Assembly: GCA_947568835.1 (NCBI GenBank)
Contig: OX387609.1
Location: forward strand, 11,919,660-11,983,659
Source of the DNA: Protonemura montana
Taxonomy: Eukaryota > Arthropoda > Insecta > Plecoptera > Nemouridae
DNA: 64,000 nt
Direction: 5' to 3'
Positions within the stretch are counted from its first letter, which is position 1. Every line of letters starts with the position of its first letter. The notes under the pieces were generated by a model. The model searched no databases, was not told the DNA's origin, and saw only the letters and a program-made list of their open reading frames with translations. Both the position numbers and the translations under genes were made by a program. Of the stretch, positions 1 to 12,572 are shown in pieces.

Positions 1-232
1 GCAGTAAATGAGGTAGAGGGTCAATGTTTTTAGCGGTTTTTCCCGTCTGTATAGTGCGTAGTGATTACTAAAAATATAGACCTCGGAAAAATGATCGATG
101 TTTTTGTCTGTTTTCTTGTCTATATAAAGCGTGGTGATTCGTATAAATATAGACCTCGGGAAAATGATCGATGTTTTTGTCTATTTTTCTCGTCTGTATA
201 GTGCTCAGTGATTGCTAATAAAATAGACCTCG
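1..232 (+). repeat. 73-74-bp tandem repeat, three copies
   Basis: ATAGACCTCGG recurs at 76, 149 and 223, with GAAAATGATCGATGTTTTTG between copies. The array may begin before the window. Positions 232-837 hold nothing I can assign. Confidence 0.75.
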
Positions 233-837
233 AATGGTTACGGCTGCTGGTGCAATAGAGTCAATGATTTTCGATTTTCGTGTGACTTTTAGAGGTCATC
301 AATACTGAATTGGATGGAGACCACCATGCACATGGCCAGTTGTGCTTAAAAGATTCTGGCAGGGTCTTTGTTTGAATTTATTGCCTTGCAGTAGAAATAA
401 TACATGAAAAGCAGTTTAAAAATTGAAAATACAGAAATCAATACACTGATCTGAGTCGGGACATGGAAAGGGTGATAACCAAACCAAAGAGTGATACTTA
501 CCGCAGATACTGAAGTTTAGCAACATTTGGAGTCTAGATATTCAGTAGGTGACCGTCTCCAGGATAGCCTTTTTCCTGGAGAGAGCGTTTAGAACAAATT
601 TTAAACAACAAGGATTTTTGTCAGGTTCTGGGTGAGCGACTCTTATCCACGGTTACGTCCAGGTCAAGTTTTTTTTGTCTGTAAGGTGAAGATTGTAAAT
701 CTTGATCCTCCCCAACGGGGCACTAGAAGACTGGTTCAGGATAAATATTAACTCTCGCCATGAGGATCTATTTTTATTGCACGTTATTAAACCATATTTA
801 TGGTTAAACTATCAAATGGTCATCAAAAAGGTGACGA

Positions 838-900
838 TAATGATTATGATGATGAGGATGATGATGAGGATGATGATTATGAAGATGATGATAATGAATA
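838..900 (+). repeat. (GAT)n microsatellite
   Basis: Imperfect GAT/GAG triplets. It explains the Met-rich spurious frame across it. Confidence 0.85.
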
Positions 901-1018
901 ATAATTATGGTTACATCGATACATTTGCTAGCAAGAGGGTGTGAAAAAACTGGTGAAGGCTCGGCCAAATTTTGGGCAACTCGGGACAGCCGATGGAAGA
1001 AATTGACCGGAACTAAAT

Positions 1019-1118
1019 TATATTTATTTGAACTCTTATTTAAATTGCAAGCGCTTGCAATGTGTGGGGTATTTTATATTAGGAACACTACTCCAGTCTC
1101 AAAAATGCTTGATCTTTG
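1019..1118 (-). mobile_element. tRNA-SINE tail fragment
   Basis: Contains the family's 3' signature TTTAAATTGCAAGCGCTTGC and the AGTGTTCCTAAT complement. The head is absent. Confidence 0.55.
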
Positions 1119-1228
1119 TTTAAAATGGACTAAATTAATAATAGGGTTTTAATGCTAAATAAAAACCGAAATGTCTGCACAAGATAGAGAGCCATAGGGC
1201 TGAGAGCGATTCCTGCTTTTTCTGGTTT

Positions 1229-1640
1229 CCTTCTCAATTCTGCTATCTTATGTTACCACGGGTATTTCATGGCCTAGCATAGGAGGTTTAATGGAAGATT
1301 CAATGTTTGGTAGCCATGGTGATGCTGAGATCGCCTGACAGAGCTTCTCGATTTTCCTATCTTATGTTACCACGGGTATATCATGGCCTAGCATAGGAGG
1401 TTCAATGGTAGATTCAATGTTTGGTAGCCATGGAGATGCTGAGATCGCCTGACAGAGCTTCTCAATTCTGCTATCTCATGTTACCACGGGTATTTTATAG
1501 CCTAGCATAGGAGGTTCAATGGAAGATTCAATGTTTGGTAGCCATGGTGATGCTGAGATCGCCTGACAGAGCTTCTCAATTCTGCTATCTTATGTTACCA
1601 CTGGTAAATCATGGCCTAGCATAAGAGGTTTAATGGAAGT
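1229..1640 (+). repeat. 114-bp tandem repeat, ~3.6 copies (locus A)
   Basis: Unit starts TTCTCAATTCTGCTATCTTA at 1231, 1345, 1459 and 1573, and includes GGCCTAGCATAGGAGGTT and GGTAGCCATGGTGATGCTGA. The same unit recurs at 56605-56900. Confidence 0.85.
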
Positions 1641-2307
1641 GTCTACGAACAAGGGAATGACTTGTGTCTCTGAATGCACGGTCCAGACCTGCAGGGTTAC
1701 CTCTTGAAGTCTTGCTTTCGGGAGAGCAAGGGTCCCATCACGCAATATTGACTCAAAGACGTGTGAAAAAGTATCTTATACGACTCGCTAAATATGCGAT
1801 TTTTTACTGTGGTATTTTATTATTTCTAGTTTTGGAATCATGGAGGCGGTTTACGCACTTAAGTGCGTGGTCCAGTCAACATGGGGTTTGCGATCTTGCC
1901 GCCGGGCGAATGAGCTCGTTTTAAAGTCATTCTGTTTTCATACAAAGAACCGTTTCAGCTAAACCTTCATAAATTGGAGGTTAAAGTTGTTATTGTCATG
2001 GTAACAACCCCTGAAAATCTGAACACAGCCTGTGATTGGCTGATCAATTTTAAGCTGGGTTTTAAACTCTTCTTTATGAGCGAACAGCTCCAATAAACTG
2101 CGTAATGCAAGGGAAGTTATGAAGGAATATTAATAAAAAGGTCCACATAATAGTTACTCTTGTTTCAACAGCTAAAAGGTTTTTCACTTTCCAAAAGGGA
2201 GCTTTACGAATACTCGGGCAAGACAGCAAAGTCCTACGTGTCGAAGTTAAAGAAAAAAGGATTTTGATCGACTCTGTAAAGAATATATGTTTTAACATTG
2301 CCGAGCT

Positions 2308-2385
2308 TGTTCAAACACTGACACTTATGCAACCCACGATACAGCCGTGTACTGTGGGTTGTCTATCCCCGTATCAAGGAGCATC
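2308..2385 (+). repeat. Dispersed repeat, copy 1
   Basis: CAAACACTGACACTTATGCA, GTACTGTGGGTTGTCTATCC, CAAGGAGCATCG. The second copy is at 3869-3945. The flanks differ. Confidence 0.6.
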
Positions 2386-2770
2386 GTACCTCTGTCTCGA
2401 CCATAGTTGGGGAAAGATCTTTTAGTGATCTTCGAACTGATCGCGATCTTTTTCGTATTTCAAAATCTTTTTATTCGATCGCAATCGGATTTTCCACCAT
2501 CTTTTTAAAAATATCGTTTCAAAAGATCAAGATCACAGTCGTTCCGTTTTTGGTGTTTGTTCTACAACACTTGACAATTGAAATTTGAATGTGGTAAATG
2601 GAAATATTTTTCTAAGCGTTCTGTTTCCTTATAGACTTGAAAGCGTTTCCAGGATTCCAAACGGTCATCAGTTTTAATTTTATTATTTTTATTGATGTGT
2701 GCTAATTTTAATTTTAATTTTTAATTTTATTTCCACAGAAACACATTGTGTTTTAAGAATTTGTCACATT

Positions 2771-3082
2771 TTACATTTTACTTTTTGCATTTGCATTTGT
2801 ATAGGTGATTAAAAACTCGTAAATGGTGTAAAAACAATGTTCAATGAGATAATTCTCAAGTCTTCGTTTTAAATCACATTCATTCTTATCTTTCAGTTCT
2901 GATGGTAGAGCATTGTTAAATAGGCAGCCTGCAAATGAAGGTCCTTTCTTATAAATGAGGAGATTTGGTTTTTGTAACTTCAATTGATTCTTTTGTCTTG
3001 TTTCATAACATACATTTTTCCTGGCTGAAGATAAGCTATTTTCATTTCGAATACATAAAATTACATAAAAATATATAAGCAA
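2771..3082 (-). pseudogene. Non-LTR retrotransposon ORF2 C-terminal fragment
   Basis: The minus-strand frame reads GPSFAGCLFNNALPSELKDK followed by a FK-type helix region ending FYTIYEFL. This fits the characteristic C-terminal tail of LINE reverse transcriptases (S..G...wN.LP..l......FK..l). There are no RT catalytic blocks, so it is a 5'-truncated remnant. Confidence 0.6.
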
Positions 3083-3868
3083 GTTAGAGTTAGTATCTCA
3101 AAACGTTTAAACAAGGGTCTGCAGGAGTCTTTCATCAATGTCACAGCACTAGGGTCCGCACTAGCCTTTGCCATGGATCTTAAGTGCACGCTTCTGCAAT
3201 ATAAACAACCTTCCCCATAGGATTACCCCGGAGGATAGTCTTGATTTTGTGTTAGACAAATATACCAGACTTGCAGTTTCCAGTGGCGTTACTGGCAGCA
3301 ACCTTTTAATGAGGCTGTCAGACTAGCAGACTAGCAGACTAGTAGTCTGCTAGGTAGCTGCAGGTAGCTATGCTGCCTTGTTTGTCCGCCGTGCCTGTCC
3401 ACGACCACAGCTTTTCACAAATTGGGTCATCGAGATTCGATGCCCACTTTCTGCCATGTTCCACTGACCACTGTCTGTTGTAGACAACATGCAAGGCATT
3501 TTTGTTCCTGTTAAGTGTTAACAGACTGTTAATTATCTTTTTTTATTCTTGACTATAAGTCATAGTCCTCGTCTCATTGTGTTTCTACTATTTCTATATT
3601 AATATTGCCTTTCCCAGTTCATAGAGGTGCTAAAAAATACGTTTTTTCCAGAGATTACACGATTTTTTATCGATAACGGTCTGTTAAATAAACTTGATCT
3701 TTTATTGAAACAAATTTGAATTTGAACTTAAAAAATACGATCGTGAACTTCGATCTTTTTAACAGATTGCTTTTTGACGACGATCGTGATCTTTTCAGCA
3801 GATCAAATTAAAAACGATCTTTCCCAACTGTGGTCTCTACCAGCTTCCCTGCCATCTGGCGCTTTTCA

Positions 3869-3945
3869 AACACTGAAACTTATGCAATTCACAATACAGC
3901 CATGCACTGTGGGTTGCTTATCTCCCCATCAAGGAGCATCGAATC
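3869..3945 (+). repeat. Dispersed repeat, copy 2
   Basis: About 80% identical to 2308-2385. The rest of 3083-4263 is AT-rich without recognisable genes. Confidence 0.6.
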
Positions 3946-4263
3946 TAACACGCTTTGTATGTCACCTACAAAACGCAGTGAAAACACTGCCATGACGTAA
4001 TCTTGCACAGCGATCAACATAAGATTTTTTTAATAAAACCAGTAAAACTTAGTTCCGATAATTGCTGGTATTTCCATTTGAAACGTGATTCAACGTCGCC
4101 TCGGCTGTCATTACACAAACATGTGACGATCAAAACTCGTTTATTTACAAAATAATACAGAAAAAAAACGACACAAGTTGCACGGTGAACGTGAGACGAC
4201 ACTTTCGCGTGAAATTTCACAATAGGACGTAGCGCAGCACAGCGGCAGGTTTCAATGCTTTCA

Positions 4264-4779
4264 GGTCGGGTTTTACCAAAATGTTCAAATATAAGTTGGA
4301 TCTCTAACTCACAGAGACATCTGAATTTCACTGCATGTGATTGGAAGTCGTCATGGCAACAGTTTCAACAAAATGTTCAACTATAAGTTGGATCTTTAAC
4401 TCACAGAAACATCTGAATTTCACTACATGTGATTGGAAGTCGCCATGGAAATAGTTTCAACAAAATATTCAACTATAAGTTGGATCTCTAGCTCACAGAA
4501 ACATCTGAATTTCACTGCATGTGATTGGAAGTCGTCATGGTAACAGTTTCAACAAAATGTTCAACTATAAGTTGGATCTCTAGCTCACAGAAACATCTGA
4601 ATTTCACTGCATGTGATTGGAAGTCGTCATGGTAACAGTTTCAACAAAATGTTCAACTATAAGTTGGATCTTTAACTCACAGAAACATCTGAATTTCACT
4701 GCATGTGATTGGAAGTCTTCAGGGCAATAGTTTAAACTAACACTTCAACTAGGAGGCGAGGTTTTGGTAAAACCGGACC
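4264..4779 (+). mobile_element. MITE-like element with five internal 92-bp repeats (copy 1)
   Basis: Ends are inverted: left GGTCGGGTTTTACCAAAA, right partner GGTCCGGTTTTACCAAAA on the other strand. The interior is about five copies of a 92-bp unit (TTCAACTATAAGTTGGATCT; CACTGCATGTGATTGGAAGT). It lies 89 bp past the stop of takeout gene 1, so probably within or next to its 3' UTR. Confidence 0.75.
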
Positions 4780-4803
4780 AAGTACGCTGTGGAGAGATCA
4801 ACC

Positions 4804-4856
4804 TAGGGCATAGGGCATAGGGCACAGGGCATAGGGCATAGGGCATAAGGCATAGT
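4804..4856 (+). repeat. (GGGCATA)n heptamer array
   Basis: About seven CATAGGG units with two variants, 12 bp beyond the stop codon of takeout gene 1. Confidence 0.85.
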
Positions 4857-4867
4857 TGGCGACGTCA

Positions 4868-7800
4868 TCACTTTGCCGGGAAGAGTTCGTCGTAGTCCAG
4901 ACTGCTCAAGATGGAGTCCGCAATCTGGATCATGATCTCCTGCGCCGTCTCGTCCAGGATCGGGTAGATTATGGAGTAAACCTGCTTCTGGTTCTGGTTG
5001 AAGAACGTGTTGGCCGTGTCAGCTGCAAGCAAGGGGTAGGGGGGGGGGCGTTTAGTCGTCTTGCAGAATAATCTACACTTTTAATTTCTAGCAACAGTGA
5101 TAACCTCTTAAAAATGTGTGTTTCCACAAAAAATGCTCACTCTCAAAATTCTAAATACTCAAATAATATCACTAAAAATTGATCAGAGCAACATTCGCGA
5201 CAGGTTGAGATCGGGGTTTGAGTCCCTATTTAGGCATCAATTTTTTAAAGGCTTTTAGTGTTTCTAATAATAAAATACTTTGTTTCTTGCAAGCGTTTGC
5301 AATTGAAATCAGATTTCCAGGACTACAACAATAGAAAGTAAAATGACTCAAAGAAAAGAAAAATTAACTACTGCAAGAAAACAAAAAGTATCGGAAATTG
5401 AGTCTAGCAGCAGTGGGTGCTCTCGGAATATGCAAACTCATCTCCCGTGTGAATACTCCATGTGTTCCCCACGTGTTCTTCGCGTGTTCCTCATATGTTC
5501 GACACGTGTTACCACGTGTTTAATGCACTTACTGATGCCTGTGTTCTGCGTGTCCTGCGGACGGTTAACCAGCTTCACGTCGGCCTCGCCCAGGATACGA
5601 ATCTTGGTCTTCAGGTTAGATACCGAGAGCCTCCTGATGGCGTTCACCGTCGACACCTCCCCCTTGCCAGTCACCTCGGCTCGCAGGTTAGCTGGACAAT
5701 TAGGAAACATGTTGGTTGGTGGTGTTTAACGACGCAATGTTTTGACAACAGGTCATGTGGAACTGGTCTAATGGCGTCAGTTGATGATAAACCTAGCCTA
5801 GAAAGAGGTAAGGGAAACCCGGTGCCGGCACGTAACCTACTCCTGTCGAAGAGCACCAAGGGGACCTCCGGCTTAACGTCCCTTCCAAAGGACGGTACAA
5901 CGCGAACAACAGGATTCCTACACAAATCCATGCTTTCGAGAAGTTGATAAGCAAGGCGAGCAAAATTGAACTAACTTTCATCCCTCCAGCCTCTCTTCCG
6001 AACAGAACCGGTCATGTGTATGATGGTCACCCATACTATACCTTACTCAGTGCAGTTAAAGAGGTAATGGATAAATTATTAAATAGTTATTAAAGAAATA
6101 TTAGTTGAATTATATGAATGTATGAAGTAAGAATTAACTCACTGAAATTTCCCCTGAAGATGCCCTTTCCCCTGAGGGGCACCAGAAGCAGCCTGCCGTT
6201 GATGTCGTACTCTCCCTCCGCGGATAAAGTTGGCAGCACCACGGTGATCGCCGCGGTCAACTTGATGGGGTCGGTCCTGCAACGAGGGGAGGGCTTTTAG
6301 CGAGATTCAATCCACACTTGGTATATGATATAAATCATTTCTGTGATTTTAAACTGGTTGGTAGCAACATTAGGATGAAATATTTGTACACTTTATCTGT
6401 GGTAGTCTTTGCCTCATAAGGATGGAATATCTGTGCAAGCCTTATCTGTGGTAGTATTTGTCCCATAAAGATGGAATACTTGTGCAAGCTTTATCTGTGG
6501 TAGCTTTTGCCTCATAAGGATGGAATATCTGTGCAAGATTTATCTATGGTAGTCTTTGCCTCATAAGGATAGAATATCTGTGCAAGCTTTATCTGTGTTA
6601 GCCTTTGCCCCATTAGGATGAAATATCTGTGTAAGCTTTATTTGTGGTAGTCTTTGCCTCACAAGGATGGGATATCTGTGCAATATTTATCCGTGGTAGT
6701 ATTTGCCCCATAAGGAAGGAAAATCTGTGCAAGCTTTATCTATGGTAGTATTTGCCTCATTAGGATGGAATATCTGTGTAAGCTTTATCTGTGGTAGTCT
6801 TTGCCTCATAAGAATGGAATATCTGTGCAAGTTTTATTTGTGGTAGTCTTTGCCTCATAAGGATGGAATATCTGTGCAAGCTTTATCGGTGGAAGTTTTG
6901 AGCCTTATATTTTATAGTAGCAGTAGGTACTTTTTTATATTAAATCAGCAGTAAACACTGTATTTGGGGTATTAAAGTGCAGGTAAACACTAACTTGATT
7001 GATTCAATGCGGAAGTTGCTGCCGCCAAACGCACGGATGTCCTTCATGCGCAGACGCACCGAGAGCGCGTCAAGGTCACGGTTTACCTCGAGTGCAGGAA
7101 GTGAGAACGGTTCCAGTGGAGGAATCCGCATCTTGGAGATTCCTGTAAGCGACACCAGGTGGTGTTCAGATATAGGGGGCGGTGATGGCAACAGGAAATA
7201 TTCGTCTCTCGGGGGGTTGTGTTGTTGTAAATACTATCGTAATATAATTGCGTCGTAGATGAGCGCATTGTCCTTCGTATTTTTTTTTAAATATTGAGGT
7301 GGTGGTGTCCAATAATCAAATTAATTCAAAAAAAGATATGTCTGTGTTCAAAAAATATTGTCAATTTATTTAAAACCTAAATAATAATAATATGATAATA
7401 TAAAATTTTGCACTCATCCAAAAATAATTTTTAGAAAAATATGTTTAAATATCGTTCTAAATGAACCATGCAAACTATTCTAGAGATTGGGCTGTAATTT
7501 GTTTGTGTCTTTGTGTGTTTTTTTTAGTTTGTGGGTGGGGGGTCTAAGTTGACAAGGAACACGTTCAGCCGATCTCGTAGTGTGTTGGTTTCTATGACAA
7601 CCTAATCAAAGACCGGCGAGTGAAAGGCGGGAGAAAGTGACGCTTGGCAGGACAAAAGAGCGATCGTTAAATGCATCACGCTTGCAGTGGTCTGCGTGCA
7701 CAGCCTTCTAGTTTGGAAGCTGAAAGAAATTTCATCCAGATACTTGCCAGTTCGAGGAGGCCGTTGTTAGCATTGTGATGTAGATACACAAAAGAAATTT

Positions 7801-10800
7801 ATTTAAATATGAAAAAAAAAACACACTTAAAATTGTGGCAAGAAAATTCAACTAATTTTTCCTGAAATATTAAGTAAGATTTACTGATTATTAAACCTAT
7901 AATTTACTTATGCTAAGAAACGATCAAGTAAACAAGAATATAAAAAAACAAATATTGTTAAGATTTTTTTTTCATTTCAAACGAATGTTAAATTAATTGT
8001 TCGTTGAATACTGGACAAGAGTTGTTAAAAAATCAAGATTTACAAATCGGCTACCAGAAAAAAATGTTACCACTCGAAACAATCCAGGAAAGTCGAATGT
8101 GGAGTTCCGTAGCAATTCGAAGTTTTTTTTTGTAAAAAATTGTAAAACTGTAATTACCGAGAGAATTTAAAACTTGTGACGATTAGGTTATGTGGGCGCC
8201 TGTAACGGTAACAACTCAAAGCTGTCTCCATGGCAACGGTTAAAGACACCCCGTGACGTCACGTACCTTTGGCTAGTCGAGGACGCAGCGACTCCACAGA
8301 CTTGAGGACGCATGCGTCGTACGCTGGATCGGTCACCTTGCACACCTGCACGTAGCTAGCTGCAACATGTGGACGCGTGACGTCATCAATACCTGTCATC
8401 GTTGACAAGCTCACTCTATCGGGGGACTACAAGCATAGGGGTACGAGCATAGAGGTACCAGCATAGGGGTACCAGCATAGAGGTACCAGCATAGAGGTAC
8501 CAGCATAGGGGTACAAGTATAGGGGTACAAGCATAGGGGTACCAGCATAGGGGTACAAGCATAGGGGTACAAGCATAGGGGTACGAGCATAGGGGTACGA
8601 GCATAGGGGTACCAGCATAGGGGTACCAGCATAGAGGTACCAGCATAGGGGTACCAGCATAGGGGTACAAGCATAGGGGTACAAGCATAGGGGTACGAGC
8701 ATAGGGGTACGAGCATAGGGGTACCAGCATAGGGGTACCAGCATAGAGGTACCAGCATAGGGGTACAAGCATAGGGGTACAAGCATAGGGGTACGAGCAT
8801 AGGGGTACCAGCATAGGGGTACCAGCATAGAGGTACCAGCATAGGGGTACAAGCATAGGGGTACCAGCAGAGGGGTACCAGCATAGGGGTACCAGCATAG
8901 GGGTACAAGCATAGAGGTACCAGCATAGGGGTACAAGCATAGGGGTACAAGCATAGGGGTACAAGCATAGGGGTACAAGCATAGGGGTACAAGCATAGGG
9001 GTACCAGCATAGGGGTACCAGCATAGAGGTACCAGCATAGAGGTACCAGCATAGAGGTACCAGCATAGGGGTACCAGCATAGGGGTACAAGCATAGGGGT
9101 ACAAGCATAGAGGTACCAGCATAGGGGTACCAGCATAGGGGTACAAGCATAGGGGTATAAGCATAGGGGTACAAGCATAGGGGTACCAGCATAGGGGTAC
9201 CAGCATAGGGGTACCAGCATAGAGGTACCAGCATAGGGGTACAAGCATAGGGGTACAAGCAACGGACTCAGGACCAACCTTCTCTGCTGTCAACAAAACT
9301 TATTTGAAGAGTGTCCAAATTTTGTGTTGGGCAAGTTGGGGTAGTGAGTACAATACTTTGAACGGAATGAGCATCGCACATGAACACGCACATGTTTGTT
9401 ATTGTGACAAGGTTTGCAAATAATTCTTGTCAAACAAAAAGTTTTGCAATTCTATGTACGACAGCATCCGTGAACGCTACTTTTTTGTTTAATCTTGGAA
9501 ATTTTGGCAATTTTGAAAATTATTTTGGATCTGTCCAAAAATGGTCAGCCTGATGCTGGTGATGGATAAATTTTAAAACGTAAAGTACACATATTTAAAT
9601 TGTTGCTAAAATCAACACTGAACGAATGGTATTTTTTGAAAATCGGCTTTTCATCAAATAAAACTTAAATAAAAGCCACGATTTCTCACTGAAAATAGCT
9701 TGCATGGTTTATTTTGACAGAAATAACATTGTATTTTTAAAGCCATTGTCTTAATTTTAACATTTGAAGTCATCTGAGTTGAAAGATCTCTCTAGAAGGT
9801 CGCACATGAAATAATTTGCCCCAGTGGCAATTGTTTTCTTCGTACAAGAACAAAAGATCTGAAGGCGATGTCAGAGTTAATTCTTAATTTCATTCGTAAA
9901 ACAGATGACATTCTACGATTATCATAATTATCATAAAAACAGGTTAAAGTGGCTGTGAAAATGCGTGTCGTCATATCTTGATGATCACTACTTACTGGTT
10001 CTATAATTCAAATTGTGTGAATATGCACCAACCACCTCACTTATCCTGCACCACCTCACTTATCCTGCAGCACCTCGCTTATCCTGCAGCACCACACTTA
10101 TCCTGCAGCACCTCACTTATCCTGCAGCACCTCACTTATCCTGCAGCACCACACTTATCCTGCAGCACCTCACTTATCCTGCAGCACCTCACTTATCCTG
10201 CAGCACCTCACTTATCCTGCAGCACCACACTTATCCTGCATGATCACGTTGTAATCATACTGATGTCAAGCACTAACCGTTTCATAGGGGCTTATTTTCT
10301 GACTTGTTTTGGAATAATTTTGAAATAATTTTGCTCCAAAAAAACAGACCACCAAAAGTGAAAAATATTCCTTGGGATACAGACATTTTTCCTTGTATCG
10401 TTAAATAAGGACCACATTTATTTGTGTTATCAGGTCATTATAGCTGAGCATCAGTTCGCTATTTCAGCGCCTTCTGTAAGCATAACGTGATGATTTATAT
10501 CTCTTGTCTGTGGCGTAGGAAGCTTGGCCATCTAGATGTGACAATTAGCATTTATTATTTTTTTAATATCTGGGAAGATAAAACAGATATCTGCATTTTG
10601 AAAACAAAAGAGTACGATTTCTATCGCTAAGAGTGTGTAACATATGTAGTCACATATTCTTATGTGCCCCAAAAAATGAGATAACAGCCACAGGGTTCCC
10701 ATGGCTACCGATTGCACTGCGCCTAACCAGGCCAATGTCGCTGTTTGGGCACCAAGTCAGATAAAAAACAGCTGGCAATCGTTTAGAACCTCGGCTTGCT

Positions 10801-12062
10801 AAACACTTCGGCCGTCTTCTTTTCAGTCAGCTTTTTGCTGCCCTCTACCAACGGAGAGACGCAATTTCTTCGCCCAGTATTGACAAATGGTCACGGCTAT
10901 GTGGACACCTTTCGGGGACTTCTTGGAACTTTGAAAGACTTTTGTGGTCTTTTGAGGACAACTTGGGACATATTGAGATTTTTTCGGTTTTTTTTTCGGT
11001 ACTTTTAGGCTGTAACATTGCGACTTCTGACATGGCTCATGGAACTTATAGAACATTTCTAGAACGTCTATAGACCTCAAAGAAACTTTTTCTTCTAGGT
11101 TCTTCTAAATATTCCAAGTGATTTTTAGGGTCAAAGAATTCCCCTTATCTTCGAGTGAATTTTTAAAACTTCTAAGCGCTGATTTCACTAACGCCGTTTA
11201 AAAGCTCTTAAGAAATGTTTAGGGGTGATTTTCACCGGCGCAGTAATTTTAAAACAGTGATATTTTAATATTTGCAAACCAAAAAGTTACAACACACGAA
11301 GAACAAGAAAACTTTTTTTTTTAACAATGTGTTTACTTCGAAACGAAATATTTGGGGACTTGGAAATACAAACAAAATATCAATGGGACTTCTTACTTTG
11401 ACCTCAAAATGACATTTTAGAAATTAACCCCCATCCTTTCAGGTTCAAATATTAAACTGCGATTAGGGCAGAGAGAAAATAGTGACGGCTGCCAAATAAA
11501 ATTTATTTTATATGACAGAAAAAAGCCTTCCTGAATCATCACCAAATTAAAACTAAAATTTACACCGTTTTAGGATATTTATATAAAAATTATCTTTAAA
11601 ATCTTTCAAAATGTCGCCTAAAATCTTTTTTTTAAACCTCCCTTAAGCGCTGATTAAGCAAGATCTAAACGGCGTCGGTGAAATCGGCCCTGGAACATAT
11701 TCACTAATGATGACTCTCATTTAAACAAATGGTCAGTTTATACTGATGACGTCAACATTGAAAGCCAAAGAAAAACCTGGTGAGTGGCGTTGCAGGGCTG
11801 GCGCTGGAAGACTTTCTTTGGTGGTCAAAACGTCCCGGTAATCGCAATGTGAGATCGACCCTCTTACTTTTTGTCAGCGAGAGAAAATGACAGAAGGAAA
11901 TATGAAGCAATCCAAGCATGGAAAGTTTTGACAGAATCCCTTGCAGCGATCGGCTGTCAACCAACGTCACAAAAAGTTTTCTTTTTGTTACTTACGCAGC
12001 TTCTTGGCTTCCCCAAGCACGGCCAGTGCGACGCAGGCGACGACGCAGATCACAGACTTCAT
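4868..12062 (-). CDS. Takeout/JHBP-like secreted protein, gene 1 (6 exons, 251 aa)
   Basis: Exons in transcript order: 11996-12062, 8267-8359, 6995-7142, 6143-6276, 5533-5691, 4868-5022. All introns are GT-AG, phases 1,1,2,1,1, and the total of 756 nt is in frame. The start ATG (12060-12062) opens a signal peptide beginning MKSVICVVACVALAVLG. The mature protein has the family's N-terminal cysteine pair (C-x9-C, in VCKVTDPAYDACV), then LRPRLAKGI, a central LLLVPLRGKGIFRGNFT strand region and a C-terminus ending ELFPAK. Length fits the family (about 240-260 aa). Members of this BPI-fold family bind small hydrophobic ligands such as juvenile hormone or odorants in hemolymph or extracellular fluid; the ligand here is unknown. 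It is a paralogue of the genes at 31166-36715 and 39573-44949. Introns carry a 49-bp array (intron 3), a 5S-SINE (intron 4), and 14-bp and 19-bp arrays (intron 1). Exon structure is certain from phase agreement; function is by family only. Confidence 0.9.
5170..5335 (+). mobile_element. tRNA-derived SINE, in intron 5 of takeout gene 1
   Basis: tRNA-like head with AGAGCAACATTCGCGACAGG and B-box-like GGGTTTGAGTCCC, then AGTGTTTCTAATAATAAAAT and the tail GCAAGCGTTTGCAATTGAAA. Confidence 0.65.
5720..6065 (-). mobile_element. 5S-rRNA-derived SINE (copy in intron 4 of takeout gene 1)
   Basis: The minus strand reads, in order, a 5S-like head, CTCTTCCGAACAGAACCGGTC complement spacer, then the body with GGGACGTTAAGCCGG and CCGGCACCGGGTTTCCC, ending at GTTAAACACCACC. 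It is diverged from the consensus. Confidence 0.75.
6362..6893 (+). repeat. 49-bp minisatellite, ~11 copies
   Basis: Unit contains GGATGGAATATCTGTGCAAG and TTTATCTGTGGTAGTCTTTG. It fills most of intron 3 of takeout gene 1. Confidence 0.9.
8430..9262 (+). repeat. 14-bp minisatellite, ~59 copies
   Basis: Unit CATAGGGGTACCAG with variants (CAAG, CGAG; GAGG for GGGG). Because 14 is not divisible by 3, all three minus-strand frames stay open for about 280 codons, giving false Tyr/Pro/Leu/Cys-rich proteins. In intron 1 of takeout gene 1. Confidence 0.95.
10028..10242 (+). repeat. 19-bp minisatellite, ~11 copies
   Basis: Unit CACCTCACTTATCCTGCAG (PstI-like CTGCAG), with CACACTT and CTCGCTT variants. 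In intron 1 of takeout gene 1. Confidence 0.9.
11378..11635 (+). repeat. Left arm of a ~3.2-kb-spaced inverted repeat
   Basis: Matches 14405-14640 in inverse orientation over about 250 bp with many mismatches. It shares GATTAGGGCAGAGAGAAAAT and GTGACGGCTGCCAAATAAAA. The two arms flank exon 1 and the promoter of takeout gene 1 and the Harbinger fragment. Confidence 0.65.
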
Positions 12063-12098
12063 CTCGGCAGATTGGATCGCGACAAGCGTCGGCAATCG

Positions 12099-12106
12099 CT
12101 TTTATA
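12099..12106 (-). promoter_or_regulatory. TATA box of takeout-like gene 1
   Basis: TATAAAAG reads on the minus strand, with its first T 44 nt upstream of the ATG at 12062. Transcription would start about 30 nt downstream of the box, leaving a 5' UTR of only 10-15 nt. The box is directly visible; the start site is inferred. Confidence 0.6.
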
Positions 12107-12351
12107 CGCCAACTGGGTCACTCTCACTTTCATCGTGGCGGCGCTCGCAGCCTCCCGGCGTGCGTCCCGAGCTTGCTAAACGCCCCCCCCCCCCCCCTGA
12201 CAGGTAGGGGTCAAGGCCGACAGATGCAGCACCAGAGTCTCGCCTGGTCGGGTGCAGACAATGCAGTCGGTGGCGACCTCTTAGCAAGAGTGGCCCATCA
12301 AGCATTGAGGTCTGCCCTCCAGGCGTGACCCACAAGTTTAGCGAGTTGGTA

Positions 12352-12572
12352 ACACGAGGACCAGAGTTTTCATCACGCCGAACTGTTCGGTGGTCACCCA
12401 TCCAATACCAGACCCAGCTTTGTGTTGCTTAACTTCGGTGATTTCACGAGGACCAGACTTTTCATCACGCCAAACCGTTCGATGGTCACCCATCCAATAC
12501 CAGACCCAGCTCTGTGTTGCTTAACTTCGGTGATCTCACGAGGACCGTTATTCCCAACGAGTTCGGTTTTGC
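12352..12572 (-). mobile_element. Tandem 5S-derived SINE heads upstream of takeout gene 1
   Basis: About two units of 95 bp containing GGATGGGTGACCA and GAGATCACCGAAGTTAAGCA (minus strand), about 290 bp upstream of the ATG at 12062. There is no SINE body. Confidence 0.75.

Noticed and set aside
1229-1640. Possible CRISPR array or other direct-repeat/spacer system
   Set aside because: Repeats here and elsewhere are head-to-tail without unique spacers, in a spliced eukaryotic genome.
8411-9296. Three overlapping 280-289-codon minus-strand frames rich in Tyr, Pro, Leu and Cys
   Set aside because: They are the three readings of a 14-bp minisatellite inside an intron; no start context, domains or splice support.
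11871-12328. Plus-strand frames of 88-136 codons
   Set aside because: Antisense to takeout gene 1 exon 1 and its GC-rich promoter.
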